26,080 nucleotides of DNA, taken from NCBI GenBank assembly GCA_018713215.1, contig DVFO01000095.1, positions 1 to 26,080 on the forward strand, in the 5' to 3' direction. This document shows positions 1 to 8,217 of this stretch, piece after piece. Under the pieces are notes generated by a model. That model was given only the letters and a program-made list of their open reading frames with translations. It ran no database searches and was not told the origin of the DNA. Source of the DNA: Enterenecus faecium (GTDB lineage Bacteria; Bacillota; Clostridia; Oscillospirales; Oscillospiraceae). The position numbers and the translations under genes were made by a program. The number at the start of each line of letters is the position of its first letter. The stretch's first letter is position 1.

Positions 1-4
1 GTTT

Positions 5-375
5 ATTTCAATCCACGCACCCCGTGTGGGGTGCGACTATGAGCAATACTGTGACGATCACCCGGAGTTTATTTCAATCCACGCACCCCGTGTGGGGTGC
101 GACCAAGGACGGATGGGCACTGTGCCCTATCTGCAACATTTCAATCCACGCACCCCGTGTGGGGTGCGACCTGCTGCTCCGGGCTGCCTCCATCGTAGAT
201 GGAAGCATTTCAATCCACGCACCCCGTGTGGGGTGCGACATACTCACATGTGATTCCATTGTTTGACACCATAATTTCAATCCACGCACCCCGTGTGGGG
301 TGCGACTTGGACACCTCTCCACGCCCGCTCCCAGTCTCCGGTATTTCAATCCACGCACCCCGTGTGGGGTGCGAC
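5..375 (-). CRISPR. Type I-C CRISPR array, six repeats, truncated at left window edge
   Basis: Six identical 33-nt repeats lie at 5-37, 71-103, 138-170, 207-239, 274-306 and 343-375. They are separated by five unrelated spacers of 33, 34, 36, 34 and 36 nt. Read on the minus strand the repeat begins GTCGCACCCC and ends GGATTGAAAT. It contains the palindromic CGCACCCC/GGGGTGCG stem and the 3' ATTGAAAT handle typical of type I-C. The cas genes and leader lie to the right, so transcription runs leftward and the newest spacer should be the one at 307-342. The first four bases of the window may be the end of another spacer, so the array probably continues outside. No repeat shows degeneration. Confidence 0.97.
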
Positions 376-490
376 AGCAAATCTATACAAGGTACGAGGT
401 GAATCGTTGTGTTCCTTGCACAGATTACATAGTATAAATTCTAAGTGCTACAATTACGGAGGTGAGAAAATCTCCACCCCTTACATAAAC
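376..490 (-). promoter_or_regulatory. CRISPR leader
   Basis: This A+T-rich non-coding stretch lies between the cas2 end and the cas-proximal repeat, which is where a type I-C leader belongs. On the minus strand a TATACT box (plus coordinates 431-436) sits about 55 bp before the first repeat and could be the -10 element of the pre-crRNA promoter. I could not find a good -35 box at the right distance. A short imperfect inverted repeat lies at 461-478. The promoter assignment is inference; the leader position follows from the array and cas gene order. Confidence 0.6.
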
Positions 491-546
491 TGGAAAAATA
501 TGTGTGCGAACCTCCCAGGGATGTTATGAGAGCTTCCCCTTCGCAC
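491..546 (-). terminator. Possible terminator of the cas operon after cas2
   Basis: On the minus strand, 9 nt after the cas2 stop, the arms GTGCGAA (540-546) and TTCGCAC (504-510) form a 7-bp inverted repeat. It has a shorter nested GGGA/TCCC pairing inside, and a run of five T follows about 6 nt after the second arm. The large interior makes it weaker than a classic intrinsic terminator. It could separate cas transcription from the leader-driven array transcript. Confidence 0.35.
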
Positions 547-555
547 CTGGCAAAC

Positions 556-846
556 CTATAAGATAAGCGCACCCTCGGGTTCATAGGTTTGTTTGGCGCC
601 GAAGTGTTCGATTTTACTCTCATATTTATTGCCCAGGTAGTAAAAACGCAGGCTGTCTTTCTCGGCATCCATAATGCTGCACAGCTTGGCCTGAAGCATG
701 CGACATTGCGCAGCGTCCAGCAGGCACTCGAACACAGAACATTGGACACGTTGTCCGTAGTTGACACATTGTTTGGCGATTTGCCGCAGCCGCTTGCGCC
801 CAGCGGCATCCTGGGTATTCACGTCATACGTAATCAGAACCAGCAT
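556..846 (-). CDS. cas2: CRISPR-associated endonuclease Cas2 (type I-C)
   Basis: This 96-residue protein starts MLVLITYDVN, the first beta strand of the Cas2 ferredoxin-like fold, with the conserved metal-binding Asp at position 8. Later segments (RLRQIAKQCVNYGQRVQCSV and SLRFYYLG) are typical of the I-C Cas2 family, and the length is normal. Cas2 forms the dimer at the centre of the Cas1-Cas2 integrase that inserts new spacers at the leader end of the array. The frame stays open upstream to 1026, but the ATG at 846 has a GGAGG 7 nt before it and matches the family start. It follows cas1 with a 4-bp gap and is the last gene of the cas operon. Confidence 0.96.
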   Translation of the reverse strand: MLVLITYDVNTQDAAGRKRLRQIAKQCVNYGQRVQCSVFECLLDAAQCRMLQAKLCSIMDAEKDSLRFYYLGNKYESKIEHFGAKQTYEPEGALIL

Positions 847-850
847 GTTT

Positions 851-1882
851 CTACCTCCAGAGAAACGGTGGGTACTCCTCCAAGTCGCCCCTGAGATGAC
901 GGCTGAGCAAGAGAGCCTGCACCCATGGAACCAGCCCCCAAGGAATTTTCTCCTCCAGATATGGATGGGTGATGAGCTCCTTTTTTCGCTCTTGCCACCG
1001 TTGCAGGAAGATGCGCCGGGCTTCATCGGTGAGACGAACGGCTCCGCCCTCTTGATAGACGAAATCCTGGGCCTGGAAGATACGGTTGTTGATGCAGGTC
1101 AGGACAAAGCGTTCTGCCATACACGGGCGTAATTCCTCCATCAAGTCCAAAGCCAGAGAGGTTCGCCCGGGGCGGTCTCGGTGGAGGAATCCCACATAGG
1201 CGTCCAAACCCACCCCTTCCAAGGCAGAGGCGCAGTCGTTACCCAGAAGGCTGTAGGCAAAAGACAGTAGAGCATTGACTGGGTCCAGCGGTGGTCTGCG
1301 ATTTCTGCCATGGAAGGAGAATACGGTGGGATCCCCCAAAATCATCTGGCCAAAGGCGTGAAAGTAGGCGGTGGCTCCGGCTCCTTCCAGTCCACGCAGA
1401 GCGTCCAGATCGGTCTCGGAGAGGATTTGAGGCAGTAATCCTTTGAGGGTTTCAATGGTCTGCGCTAAATCGTCCACATTCACACGCAGAGCGTGGTCTC
1501 GTTTGGTTCGGGCAATGCTCCAACGGGCATTGTGGACTTTTCCGAAGATCATATTGCGTGCAATTCGGCAGCTGGAGGCGGGGTCGTCAGCAATTCGATA
1601 TTGCGTGCGGCGAAGGAGCACATTTCCGCTGCTTTCCCCACATACTCGGGCCAGAAACCGTCCGTTGGGAGAGCAAAAGGACAGGGAGATATTTCGCTTG
1701 GCGCAGGCACCCATGAGGGCGGGAGAGGCACCGGAGTAGGAGAAGGAGAGAATGCCGGACAAGGTATGCAGAGGATACCGGGCCAGGACTTCCTTTTCCC
1801 GATTGGCCACCACATTTTCCCCATCCAGAGATAAGTAAATATCGGGTGAGGTGATAAACAGGGTATTGAGCAGTTGTCTCAT
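851..1882 (-). CDS. cas1: CRISPR-associated integrase/endonuclease Cas1 (type I-C)
   Basis: This 343-residue protein begins MRQLLNTLFITSPDIYLSLD, the usual Cas1c N terminus. The metal-ligand residues expected for Cas1 are visible: Glu166 in GLEGAGA, His234 in GFLHRDRPGR and Asp246 in SLALDLMEELRP. Cas1 catalyses the strand-transfer steps of spacer integration together with Cas2, and in I-C systems Cas4 helps choose PAM-proximal ends. The frame is open further upstream (to 1999), but the ATG at 1882 overlaps the cas4 stop as ATGA and has GGAGGAGG just before it, so I chose it. No lesion is visible. Confidence 0.97.
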   Translation of the reverse strand: MRQLLNTLFITSPDIYLSLDGENVVANREKEVLARYPLHTLSGILSFSYSGASPALMGACAKRNISLSFCSPNGRFLARVCGESSGNVLLRRTQYRIADDPASSCRIARNMIFGKVHNARWSIARTKRDHALRVNVDDLAQTIETLKGLLPQILSETDLDALRGLEGAGATAYFHAFGQMILGDPTVFSFHGRNRRPPLDPVNALLSFAYSLLGNDCASALEGVGLDAYVGFLHRDRPGRTSLALDLMEELRPCMAERFVLTCINNRIFQAQDFVYQEGGAVRLTDEARRIFLQRWQERKKELITHPYLEEKIPWGLVPWVQALLLSRHLRGDLEEYPPFLWR

Positions 1883-2538
1883 GGCACGTCCTCCTCCATG
1901 GCTGAGCGCAGATAGGCCGATACATTCTGTTTCTTCATGAGTTTGGGAAGGCACAGCTCTTTCAGGGAACAGGCATTGCAGGACTTGGTTGGTTTGCACT
2001 TGGGGGTATAGCCCCGGCGATAAAGCTGGTGCATCTCCTGGAGCAGGGAAACCACCTGTTCCCGCAATGCAGAGTCAAAGGAAACCACGGTTCTCCGCTT
2101 AGTTTCTCCGTAAAAGAGAGCCCCTTCTTGGATGGAGCAGCACAGCATTTCCTCCAGACACATGGCTTGAGCACACAATTGCAGCTCATCGGCCTGGTTG
2201 GTTTTTGGTTTCCCACGCTTGTACTCGATGGGATAGGGAAGCCAAAGGCCGTCTTCCCCGTGAATGGGGACACCTTGGGGCGAGGCGTGAAATTCCACCA
2301 CATCGCAGACACCAGAGACGCCCAGGGTGGAGGATTGGATGGCAAGGCCCCGGAGGATGAGTAAATTTCCCCGTCGTTCTCGTTGGGACTCATCGTGGGC
2401 ACGGTGGTGGAGCAGCTGCCCCTCCACCGTGCGCAGATTTTCCCTCCACAGCTGCTCGATGTGGATCAGAGCCCATTGGCGCCGACAAAAGGCGAAATGC
2501 TGGAGGCCGGAGAGCTGGAGGGTAGCGGTGTCATTCAT
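1879..2538 (-). CDS. cas4: CRISPR-associated exonuclease Cas4
   Basis: This 219-residue protein is of the RecB-like nuclease family. It has Cys18 near the N terminus and a C-terminal cysteine group (Cys187, Cys190, Cys196), which together would hold the iron-sulfur cluster. The nuclease motifs are CDVVEFH (Asp79), PIEYKRGK (Glu105, Lys107) and a following QLCAQAMCLEE segment in the position of the family's QxxxY motif. Cas4 trims prespacer ends and sets PAM and orientation during adaptation. Its start overlaps the cas7 stop by 4 bp (ATGA) and its end overlaps the cas1 start in the same way, so translation is probably coupled. Confidence 0.95.
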   Translation of the reverse strand: MNDTATLQLSGLQHFAFCRRQWALIHIEQLWRENLRTVEGQLLHHRAHDESQRERRGNLLILRGLAIQSSTLGVSGVCDVVEFHASPQGVPIHGEDGLWLPYPIEYKRGKPKTNQADELQLCAQAMCLEEMLCCSIQEGALFYGETKRRTVVSFDSALREQVVSLLQEMHQLYRRGYTPKCKPTKSCNACSLKELCLPKLMKKQNVSAYLRSAMEEDVP

Positions 2539-3431
2539 CCCAGTCGCTGGCAGGCCACTCCGGCGGGCAAGTGATCCGTGTCCACAGTTACCTGGTAGTC
2601 ATAGTAGGAGCGGGCGGGGCTGGTGTCGTCTGGGTTTTTCCGCTTTACAGAGACGGACTCAAACAGTTTCCAGGCCGGGGCGTTGCCCAGTTCACTGTCA
2701 TGCCGGAAGACAATCAGCTCACGCACGGCCATTTTGCCACGGGCGGCCGAGTGGTCGTGCTCAAACATGTTCAAAATGGCCTCCCACAGCAGAGACAGGT
2801 CCTCTTCCGTAAATCCGGTGGTTTTCCGGGCCAAATTGGCGGACACAAAGCCTTCACAGCGGTACAGGCCATAGGGCACAATATATTTGCGGCCCATCTC
2901 GGTACCCTTTTTCTCTGCATCTGCTTCCGTGGTGATAGCAATGCGGGTGATAGTCACCTCTTGGGGAACGATGGGCTCCACGCTGCGGGCAAATCCCAGT
3001 TGGACGGGACCACGCACCTGGCCACAGTTGAGAGAATCCTTGACAAAGGTGGTCATGACTGCGCCGAAGGTGCGAATGTCATAAAAGTTTTTGCACATCC
3101 AGTCACGGACTTTAAGGTCCAAATCGGGGTCTTTCTTTTTGAGGTCCTTGATTTTTCCAGGCTCCAGCTCCAACTCGGCATAGGCTTGGGCGTCGCTGCG
3201 GTTGAGGGGGATGTTATCTTTGATGTAGATTCGATATCCGGTGGAATCCTCTTTGACGGTCTCCACGTAGTTGCGAATTTTGCGCTTGAGGCAGACATCG
3301 GTGACCAGACCCAGACCGGTTTCCGGGTCCACCCGGGGCATATTTCCTGCATCGGGGTCTCCGTTGGGGTTTCCGTTCTCCACATCGAACAGAATCACGA
3401 ACTCATATCGATTTTTGATAATGTCAGACAT
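2535..3431 (-). CDS. cas7c: Type I-C Cascade backbone protein Cas7 (Csd2)
   Basis: This 298-residue protein begins with the family hallmark RYEFVILFDVENGNPNGDPD, followed by GNMPRVDPETGLGLVTDVCLKRKIR. The motif DIRTFGAVM and the segment GPVQLGFARSVEPI are also characteristic of Csd2. Several Cas7 copies polymerise along the crRNA spacer to form the Cascade backbone. The length is normal for I-C Cas7. A strong AAGGAGGAAG site within the end of cas8c precedes the ATG. The gene directly abuts cas8c and overlaps cas4 by 4 bp. Confidence 0.97.
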   Translation of the reverse strand: MSDIIKNRYEFVILFDVENGNPNGDPDAGNMPRVDPETGLGLVTDVCLKRKIRNYVETVKEDSTGYRIYIKDNIPLNRSDAQAYAELELEPGKIKDLKKKDPDLDLKVRDWMCKNFYDIRTFGAVMTTFVKDSLNCGQVRGPVQLGFARSVEPIVPQEVTITRIAITTEADAEKKGTEMGRKYIVPYGLYRCEGFVSANLARKTTGFTEEDLSLLWEAILNMFEHDHSAARGKMAVRELIVFRHDSELGNAPAWKLFESVSVKRKNPDDTSPARSYYDYQVTVDTDHLPAGVACQRLG

Positions 3432-5165
3432 TTATGCTTCCTCCTTTTTGGTGTAGCGGGCTTGGGTCTGGTGGTAGTATCCCAGCTGGAAGGAACCTTG
3501 CTGGGGCAAATTCAGACTGGTGGGGTACGACTCTCCCAATATCGACATCAGTTGACTGATTAGCTTTTCCAAGTGGATGCGATGTGCATCGGGGAGCTTC
3601 TTCAAATGCTTTTGGGCCAGATTTATCAATGTGGGGAATACATGGGAGGGAGTCGCGGAGGCGGAGTTGAAGTATCGGTCTTTGATGGTGGTGTTGATGC
3701 CGGGATTGGCACTGGCCTGGACCTGCTCCAGAACGGCGAACAGTCGGCCCAGGGTATAGGGGACGTTGGTGCTGTCGGGGTTGAGTGACACGGTTAAAAC
3801 CTCCTTTGGAACATCGGTGTGTGGATTTTTTAGATAGTAAGCCTTGAGGATAGCAGCCCGTCCCCGTGTGACGGTGTGTTCTGCCCGAATGCGAAGGTTG
3901 ACTCCATAGAGGAGGGTGGCGGGATAGGGGGTGTTCATCAGGATAGCCCTCAGAGTTTGACCAGCCATATTTGGAGCGGGCGTCTTGTCCTTAGACTTTT
4001 GGTTGACGGTCTCTTGGAGCATGTGCCACAGGGGAAGACTTTCAAATTGGTCGAAGGATGGGCGGACAATCTCCAGGCGTTCCTTGTGGGCCTGTACATT
4101 TTTTAGAAAGGTGCCAAAGCTGTTGTGAAGGAAAAAACGCACCGAGAGCCGGGCGGCATTGGGAGCCAAGCCCAGGACGTAGAAGTCCATGTTGGGGTCC
4201 AGGTTGGCTCCGTCAAATTCCACAGCGGTGCCTTGACACAAGTGTTTGACCATTGCGGCCAAATCTGCCACACTGTAGGTGGATGGTTGGTCGAAAGCGA
4301 ACATGGTAAACATGTTTTGATAGGCGCTCTGGCTGTCCTTGGCCCAGAAGACAACGGTGGTATCGCCCATGCGCTGGACGTGTTCCCGATCAGCCAAGAG
4401 GTGATTGAGGGCGGAAGTATAGGCAAACGTTGCGTATTTTCCCACTGGGGCGTTGTAGTTCTGTTCCTTCCCATAGGAACAGAAGGCGGGGGCGTTAAAT
4501 GACACCAGAGAAGCACCGCTGGACTGAGCGCCCTGCACACCTTTAATCGAGGGATGGATGGCTTCCACCGGGCCCCGCTGACCTGTGACCAGACACATCA
4601 TTTCAGGCCCCTCGCTGATGCCGTTATAGTGTTGTTCCCAGACGTGGCGGATGGCGGGAATGTCCTGTAAGTTGGAGGTTTGATACCGGAAGATGAGATT
4701 CGAGCCGGAACATATATCATCCAAAATCTCTTGAAGTGCTGGATGGGTGGAAGCTTGGGATGGTTCCCACGTCTCGAAAAAGTGAACCAAAGCCTGAGCT
4801 GCAGGTTCATCTACCTGAGATAGTAGAGATAGGTGGAGAGCTTTGCATGCCTCAAAGCAAGAGATTGCACGCTCAGGCTTTCCTTTGTTGTCCACACCCA
4901 GAATATAGCTGGAATTGTCACACAGAAAATTGGGGGCAATTCCCACGGTGCGCTTGGTGGGAGCGGGCAAGGTCAGTTCCTGAGGGGCTAAAACCATCTT
5001 TTTCCCTTTGAGCTGTTGGGTTTTCATGCAGGCGATTTGAGCGATTTGCCCGTCCTCTTTCAGATAGATGGCGTAGGAGACTTTCACGGGGGCCCATCCA
5101 GCGGGCGCAATCTTTCCTTGTGCGGAAAGCTGCTGATATAAATCCACCAGCGCTTGTAAGATCAT
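3432..5165 (-). CDS. cas8c: Type I-C Cascade large subunit Cas8c (Csd1)
   Basis: This 577-residue protein starts MILQALVDLYQQLSAQGKIA, typical of Csd1. It has the family segments VSYAIYLKEDGQI, PNFLCDNSSYILGVD, FNAPAFCSYGKEQNYNAPVG and TTVVFWAK. Cas8c recognises the PAM and, in I-C systems, an internal start within this gene is known to produce the small subunit Cas11c; I did not locate that start with certainty. Length is normal for the family. The upstream in-frame ATG at 5189 would overlap cas5c by 28 bp; the ATG at 5165 overlaps the cas5c stop by 4 bp and has GAGGAGGTG before it, so it is preferred. Confidence 0.96.
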   Translation of the reverse strand: MILQALVDLYQQLSAQGKIAPAGWAPVKVSYAIYLKEDGQIAQIACMKTQQLKGKKMVLAPQELTLPAPTKRTVGIAPNFLCDNSSYILGVDNKGKPERAISCFEACKALHLSLLSQVDEPAAQALVHFFETWEPSQASTHPALQEILDDICSGSNLIFRYQTSNLQDIPAIRHVWEQHYNGISEGPEMMCLVTGQRGPVEAIHPSIKGVQGAQSSGASLVSFNAPAFCSYGKEQNYNAPVGKYATFAYTSALNHLLADREHVQRMGDTTVVFWAKDSQSAYQNMFTMFAFDQPSTYSVADLAAMVKHLCQGTAVEFDGANLDPNMDFYVLGLAPNAARLSVRFFLHNSFGTFLKNVQAHKERLEIVRPSFDQFESLPLWHMLQETVNQKSKDKTPAPNMAGQTLRAILMNTPYPATLLYGVNLRIRAEHTVTRGRAAILKAYYLKNPHTDVPKEVLTVSLNPDSTNVPYTLGRLFAVLEQVQASANPGINTTIKDRYFNSASATPSHVFPTLINLAQKHLKKLPDAHRIHLEKLISQLMSILGESYPTSLNLPQQGSFQLGYYHQTQARYTKKEEA

Positions 5166-5824
5166 CCCCGCACCTCCTCGCTGTTCCAAGCGGGCACATG
5201 GAGAACGCCGTCTTTCAGCGTTCCACGGAAGAACCTAGGCTGAATGTCCTGGGGATTGGAGTAGTCCATATCGTAGAGCATCCAACCCAGGTCCCGTTCC
5301 CCTTTCAGCTCTGGGGGACAGGGAGGAATGGTCTCACAGGGCGCAAAGTGGGCAGGAAACTCCCGACAGCCAAAGCAGGGCTGATGATAGCACTGCCCAC
5401 GGGCCATGCGGCGCTTCATGATATCCTGAAATTTTCCCGGATTATCCGATGGAGCCGCCTTATCTGTCATCTCAAAATGAGCATCGATGACATAGTGCAC
5501 CTTTTGGAGCACCATAGAAGCCCGCTGCTGGATGATGTCTGGAGTGGCGAGGTAAAGCGGTCCCTCGCCGGACTCCATCACAATCTTGGCGCTCCGTGCG
5601 TTGGCTGTGGCCTTTACCTCATTGCGGCGGACATTGGTGAACTGAATGGGGGCACAGACGTGGATGTGATCCACCACCCAGCGCATGCCTGGATGCCAAA
5701 ACACGGCCTCCAAAATGCCTCGGGCGGCAGAAGGAGTCATGACATCATAGGACACCTTTTCCACCTTCAGCTCGGGTCGGGTGAATAAGGCGTATTCGCC
5801 CCACACTTCCAGTCGTGTGGACAT
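5162..5824 (-). CDS. cas5c: Type I-C Cas5c (Cas5d), crRNA-processing endoribonuclease
   Basis: This 220-residue protein carries the I-C Cas5 signatures LEVWGEYALFTRPE, GILEAVFWHP, KFQDIMKRRMARGQC and GCREFPAHF. In type I-C systems Cas5 replaces Cas6: it cuts the repeat hairpin and stays on the crRNA 5' handle. From memory of the Bacillus halodurans enzyme (Tyr46, Lys116, His117), Lys131 here aligns with the catalytic lysine while Phe42 and Phe132 stand in for the Tyr and His; other I-C members share this GKF pattern. The ATG at 5824 has AAAGGAG 9 nt upstream. A more upstream ATG (5866) falls about at the predicted transcription start, so it is unlikely to be used. Confidence 0.95.
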   Translation of the reverse strand: MSTRLEVWGEYALFTRPELKVEKVSYDVMTPSAARGILEAVFWHPGMRWVVDHIHVCAPIQFTNVRRNEVKATANARSAKIVMESGEGPLYLATPDIIQQRASMVLQKVHYVIDAHFEMTDKAAPSDNPGKFQDIMKRRMARGQCYHQPCFGCREFPAHFAPCETIPPCPPELKGERDLGWMLYDMDYSNPQDIQPRFFRGTLKDGVLHVPAWNSEEVRG

Positions 5825-5869
5825 GTAGTTCGCTCCTTTCGTTGGAATTTGTTGTATATTACTCAATTC

Positions 5870-5898
5870 AATATAGCACTACATACATAATTTGTCGA
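5870..5898 (-). promoter_or_regulatory. Promoter for the cas5c-cas8c-cas7-cas4-cas1-cas2 operon
   Basis: On the minus strand TCGACA (5893-5898, five of six matches to the sigma-70 -35 box) and TATATT (5870-5875, five of six to the -10 box) are separated by exactly 17 bp. Transcription would start near 5863, giving a leader of about 40 nt before the cas5c ATG at 5824. It lies in the only sizeable gap inside the cas gene run, so the interference and adaptation genes can be expressed independently of cas3. Confidence 0.65.
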
Positions 5899-5936
5899 TG
5901 ATTTTGTTGAAAAAAGCACAAAAGGAATAAAACAGA

Positions 5937-5956
5937 TCGGCAGATTGCTCCACCGA
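5937..5956 (-). terminator. Hairpin after cas3, weak terminator or attenuator
   Basis: Eleven bases after the cas3 stop, the minus strand can form an 8-bp stem (TCGGTGGA with TCTGCCGA, two G-U pairs in RNA) closed by a GCAA tetraloop. It is followed after 3 nt by GTTTTATT. The T-run is interrupted, so termination may be partial. It stands just before the cas5c promoter and supports splitting cas3 from the downstream operon. Confidence 0.45.
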
Positions 5957-5967
5957 CCCGTTTTAAC

Positions 5968-8124
5968 CTATAAAATGTGTGCAACACCGGATGGGAGGTC
6001 CATGGACAATCCTGTTTCCAGATTGTAGTAGCTGGTATCCCGAAGGATGGCGCAGTCATCATTCACCACATCCAAAAGCCCCAGACTCAATAACGCCTGA
6101 TAGTGGCGATCATAGACGGAGACGCCATACCGGCCCAATTTACGGAACAGGCTCTGGCTGGAATATCCCTGAGCCAACTGGTGGACCAGTTCTGCGCCCT
6201 CTTCTAAGGGAATGTAGATGGTTTTGGTTTGCTGTTCGATGAGATGGAAGCGTTCCGCCACCGTGCGGAAGGGAAGGGGGGAACGGGGATCTTCCATGAG
6301 AGAGAGAATGCCAGCAGCATCCTGAACATCCTTGCCCTTCAAATCCATCCATTCCGTGAAATAGGTGGAAATGGCATCTTGAGAACATAAGTCAAGCTGC
6401 TGGTCTAACACCAGATTTCCTGCTGCTATGGCGGCGGAAAACTGTGCAGGGGGTGCACCTTCCCCTTGGAAGATGGTGACGATGCTCTCTGCAATCGGAC
6501 GTTTCCCCTCACGGTTGCACCGCCCAGCGGCTTGTAACACGGAGTCCAGGCCCGCTTGCTCCCGGTATACCTGGGGGAAGTCCACATCCACACCAGCCTC
6601 GATGAGAGAGGTGGAGACCACCCGACAGGGAAGTCCATCGTGGAGCCGTTGGCGGATGGTGGATAGAACCTGTTGCCGGTGGGCGGGATACATCAGGGTG
6701 GACAGGTGGAAACTGCCTTCCCTGGGAAGCTGAGAATAGATTTCCTGCGCTTGCTTTCGGGTGTTGACCACGCACAACACCTGATGGAGCCCTTGGAGCT
6801 GTTGGGCCAGCTGGGCAGAACTGAGTCGTCCGGCTCGGCGGAAGGTGACCCGGCGGAATAAAGCCGCTTCTTGCAGCGCTTTGGGGCATAGCTCTATCGA
6901 GGTATAGGGGGGGCAGAATTCCCGGAAGATGGGGCCCAAGACCGGCTGGGTGGCGGTGCACAGTACGGCGCTGGCGTTGTAGTGTTCCACCAGTTGAGAG
7001 ATGGCGTATACGCAGGGGCGGAGGCAGGGCAGGGGCATCATCTGGGCCTCATCAAAAATCAATACACTGCCCGCCAGGTTGTGCAGCTTGCGGCATTTGG
7101 AGGAGCGGTTGGAATAGAGAGATTCAAAGAACTGCACGGCAGTGGTGACAATCACCGGCATATCCCAGTTTTCTGTGGCCTGAGCCATGGCATACTCCTG
7201 GGCGGTGGCGGACTCGCTGGTGTCAAAGAGTACCCCGGAGTGGTGTTCCAGTACATGCTCTTCGCCCAGAATGTCACGGAACACCTGGGCTGTCTGTTCG
7301 ATGATGGAGGTGTATGGAATGACGTAGATGATACGGGAGAGGTGGTTTGCTCTGGCATGGGCCAGGGCAAAGGACAGGGAGGCCACGGTTTTTCCTCCAC
7401 CAGTGGGGACTGTTAGCGTAAAGAATCCAGGCTTTTCTGTCTGCCCCTGGTCCTTGCAGTTTTGCAAAATAGAGCACCGGAGTTCATTGAGGGATGTTTT
7501 AGGTGGAAACCATGGAGCGATATACGACTGGAGTTTTGCCTCCAAATGGACAAAATCAGCGGGGTGCGTATCTCGAGACTGGCCTGTCATAAACGCTTCT
7601 GTGTCCAGATAGTCCGCATCCACCAGACAGGAGTAGAGCATCCGGGTGAAAAACATGCCGGCCTTCTGGTCTGTCTGGAGCAAGACAGGAATGGTGGGGG
7701 TAGGCAAGTGAAGCAACTTGCCAGCTAGATTATACTGGGGAATTTCGTGCTTGTTGGCACGGTTCAGGCGGGCCCAAAAGGTATTTCCACTTGATGGGTC
7801 CACCCGACTTCCTCCATCGGGCAGTCCACTGTGATGACCCGCAACACAAAGGGCCGCAAAGAGCTGGTTTCCCTGGCGCATACATTCATAGGCCCCGGCG
7901 GTGGAGTGGTCCACCTTAGGGCCATCTTCCAAAAGACGCTTTTGAAACTCGGTGGAGCATTTTCCGATGTCGTGGGCCAAGCCCGCCAGATATCCCTGTT
8001 CCTGGGCGCCGAACGCAGAGGCGAAATGTCCCGCGAGTGCAGCAGTGCCTTCCAAATGCTCCTTGACGCTCTGGGTCCGTCCATTTGGGGCCTTGTGAGC
8101 GAGATAGGTGGAAGATTCGTTCAT
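5968..8124 (-). CDS. cas3: Type I-C helicase-nuclease Cas3 (HD nuclease fused to SF2 helicase)
   Basis: This is a protein of about 718 residues. The N-terminal HD nuclease has His23, the HD pair in LAHDIGKCS (51-52), His73 and the AGHHSG pair (97-98). The helicase follows with Walker A PTGGGKT (240-246), DEAQ (358-361), TAT (390-392), STSLIEAGVDVDF (504-516) and QAAGRCNREG (531-540). Cas3 is recruited to the Cascade R-loop and degrades target DNA 3' to 5'. An in-frame ATG also exists at 8133, but its spacing to the GGGAGG site would be only 1 nt, against 10 nt for the ATG at 8124. All key motifs are intact. It is separated from cas5c by 143 bp with a hairpin and a promoter. Confidence 0.95.
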   Translation of the reverse strand: MNESSTYLAHKAPNGRTQSVKEHLEGTAALAGHFASAFGAQEQGYLAGLAHDIGKCSTEFQKRLLEDGPKVDHSTAGAYECMRQGNQLFAALCVAGHHSGLPDGGSRVDPSSGNTFWARLNRANKHEIPQYNLAGKLLHLPTPTIPVLLQTDQKAGMFFTRMLYSCLVDADYLDTEAFMTGQSRDTHPADFVHLEAKLQSYIAPWFPPKTSLNELRCSILQNCKDQGQTEKPGFFTLTVPTGGGKTVASLSFALAHARANHLSRIIYVIPYTSIIEQTAQVFRDILGEEHVLEHHSGVLFDTSESATAQEYAMAQATENWDMPVIVTTAVQFFESLYSNRSSKCRKLHNLAGSVLIFDEAQMMPLPCLRPCVYAISQLVEHYNASAVLCTATQPVLGPIFREFCPPYTSIELCPKALQEAALFRRVTFRRAGRLSSAQLAQQLQGLHQVLCVVNTRKQAQEIYSQLPREGSFHLSTLMYPAHRQQVLSTIRQRLHDGLPCRVVSTSLIEAGVDVDFPQVYREQAGLDSVLQAAGRCNREGKRPIAESIVTIFQGEGAPPAQFSAAIAAGNLVLDQQLDLCSQDAISTYFTEWMDLKGKDVQDAAGILSLMEDPRSPLPFRTVAERFHLIEQQTKTIYIPLEEGAELVHQLAQGYSSQSLFRKLGRYGVSVYDRHYQALLSLGLLDVVNDDCAILRDTSYYNLETGLSMDLPSGVAHIL

Positions 8125-8217
8125 GACACTCATGCCTCCCTGTGTGTTATTTGGGGGTTGTCCGGATCTCCTGAACGGTCAATCAAGATCGCAGTGTCCA
8201 CGCAGTATTAATCCGCC

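Noticed and set aside
24..402. Short overlapping reading frames in the repeat array that encode repeated SIHAPRVGCD- or STHPVWGAT-like peptides
   Set aside because: They are translations of the CRISPR repeats and spacers. The period follows the array and there is no ribosome site or homology.
847..1026. N-terminal extension of cas2
   Set aside because: The upstream codons lie inside cas1 and do not resemble Cas2. The ATG at 846 has a good ribosome site and the family start sequence.
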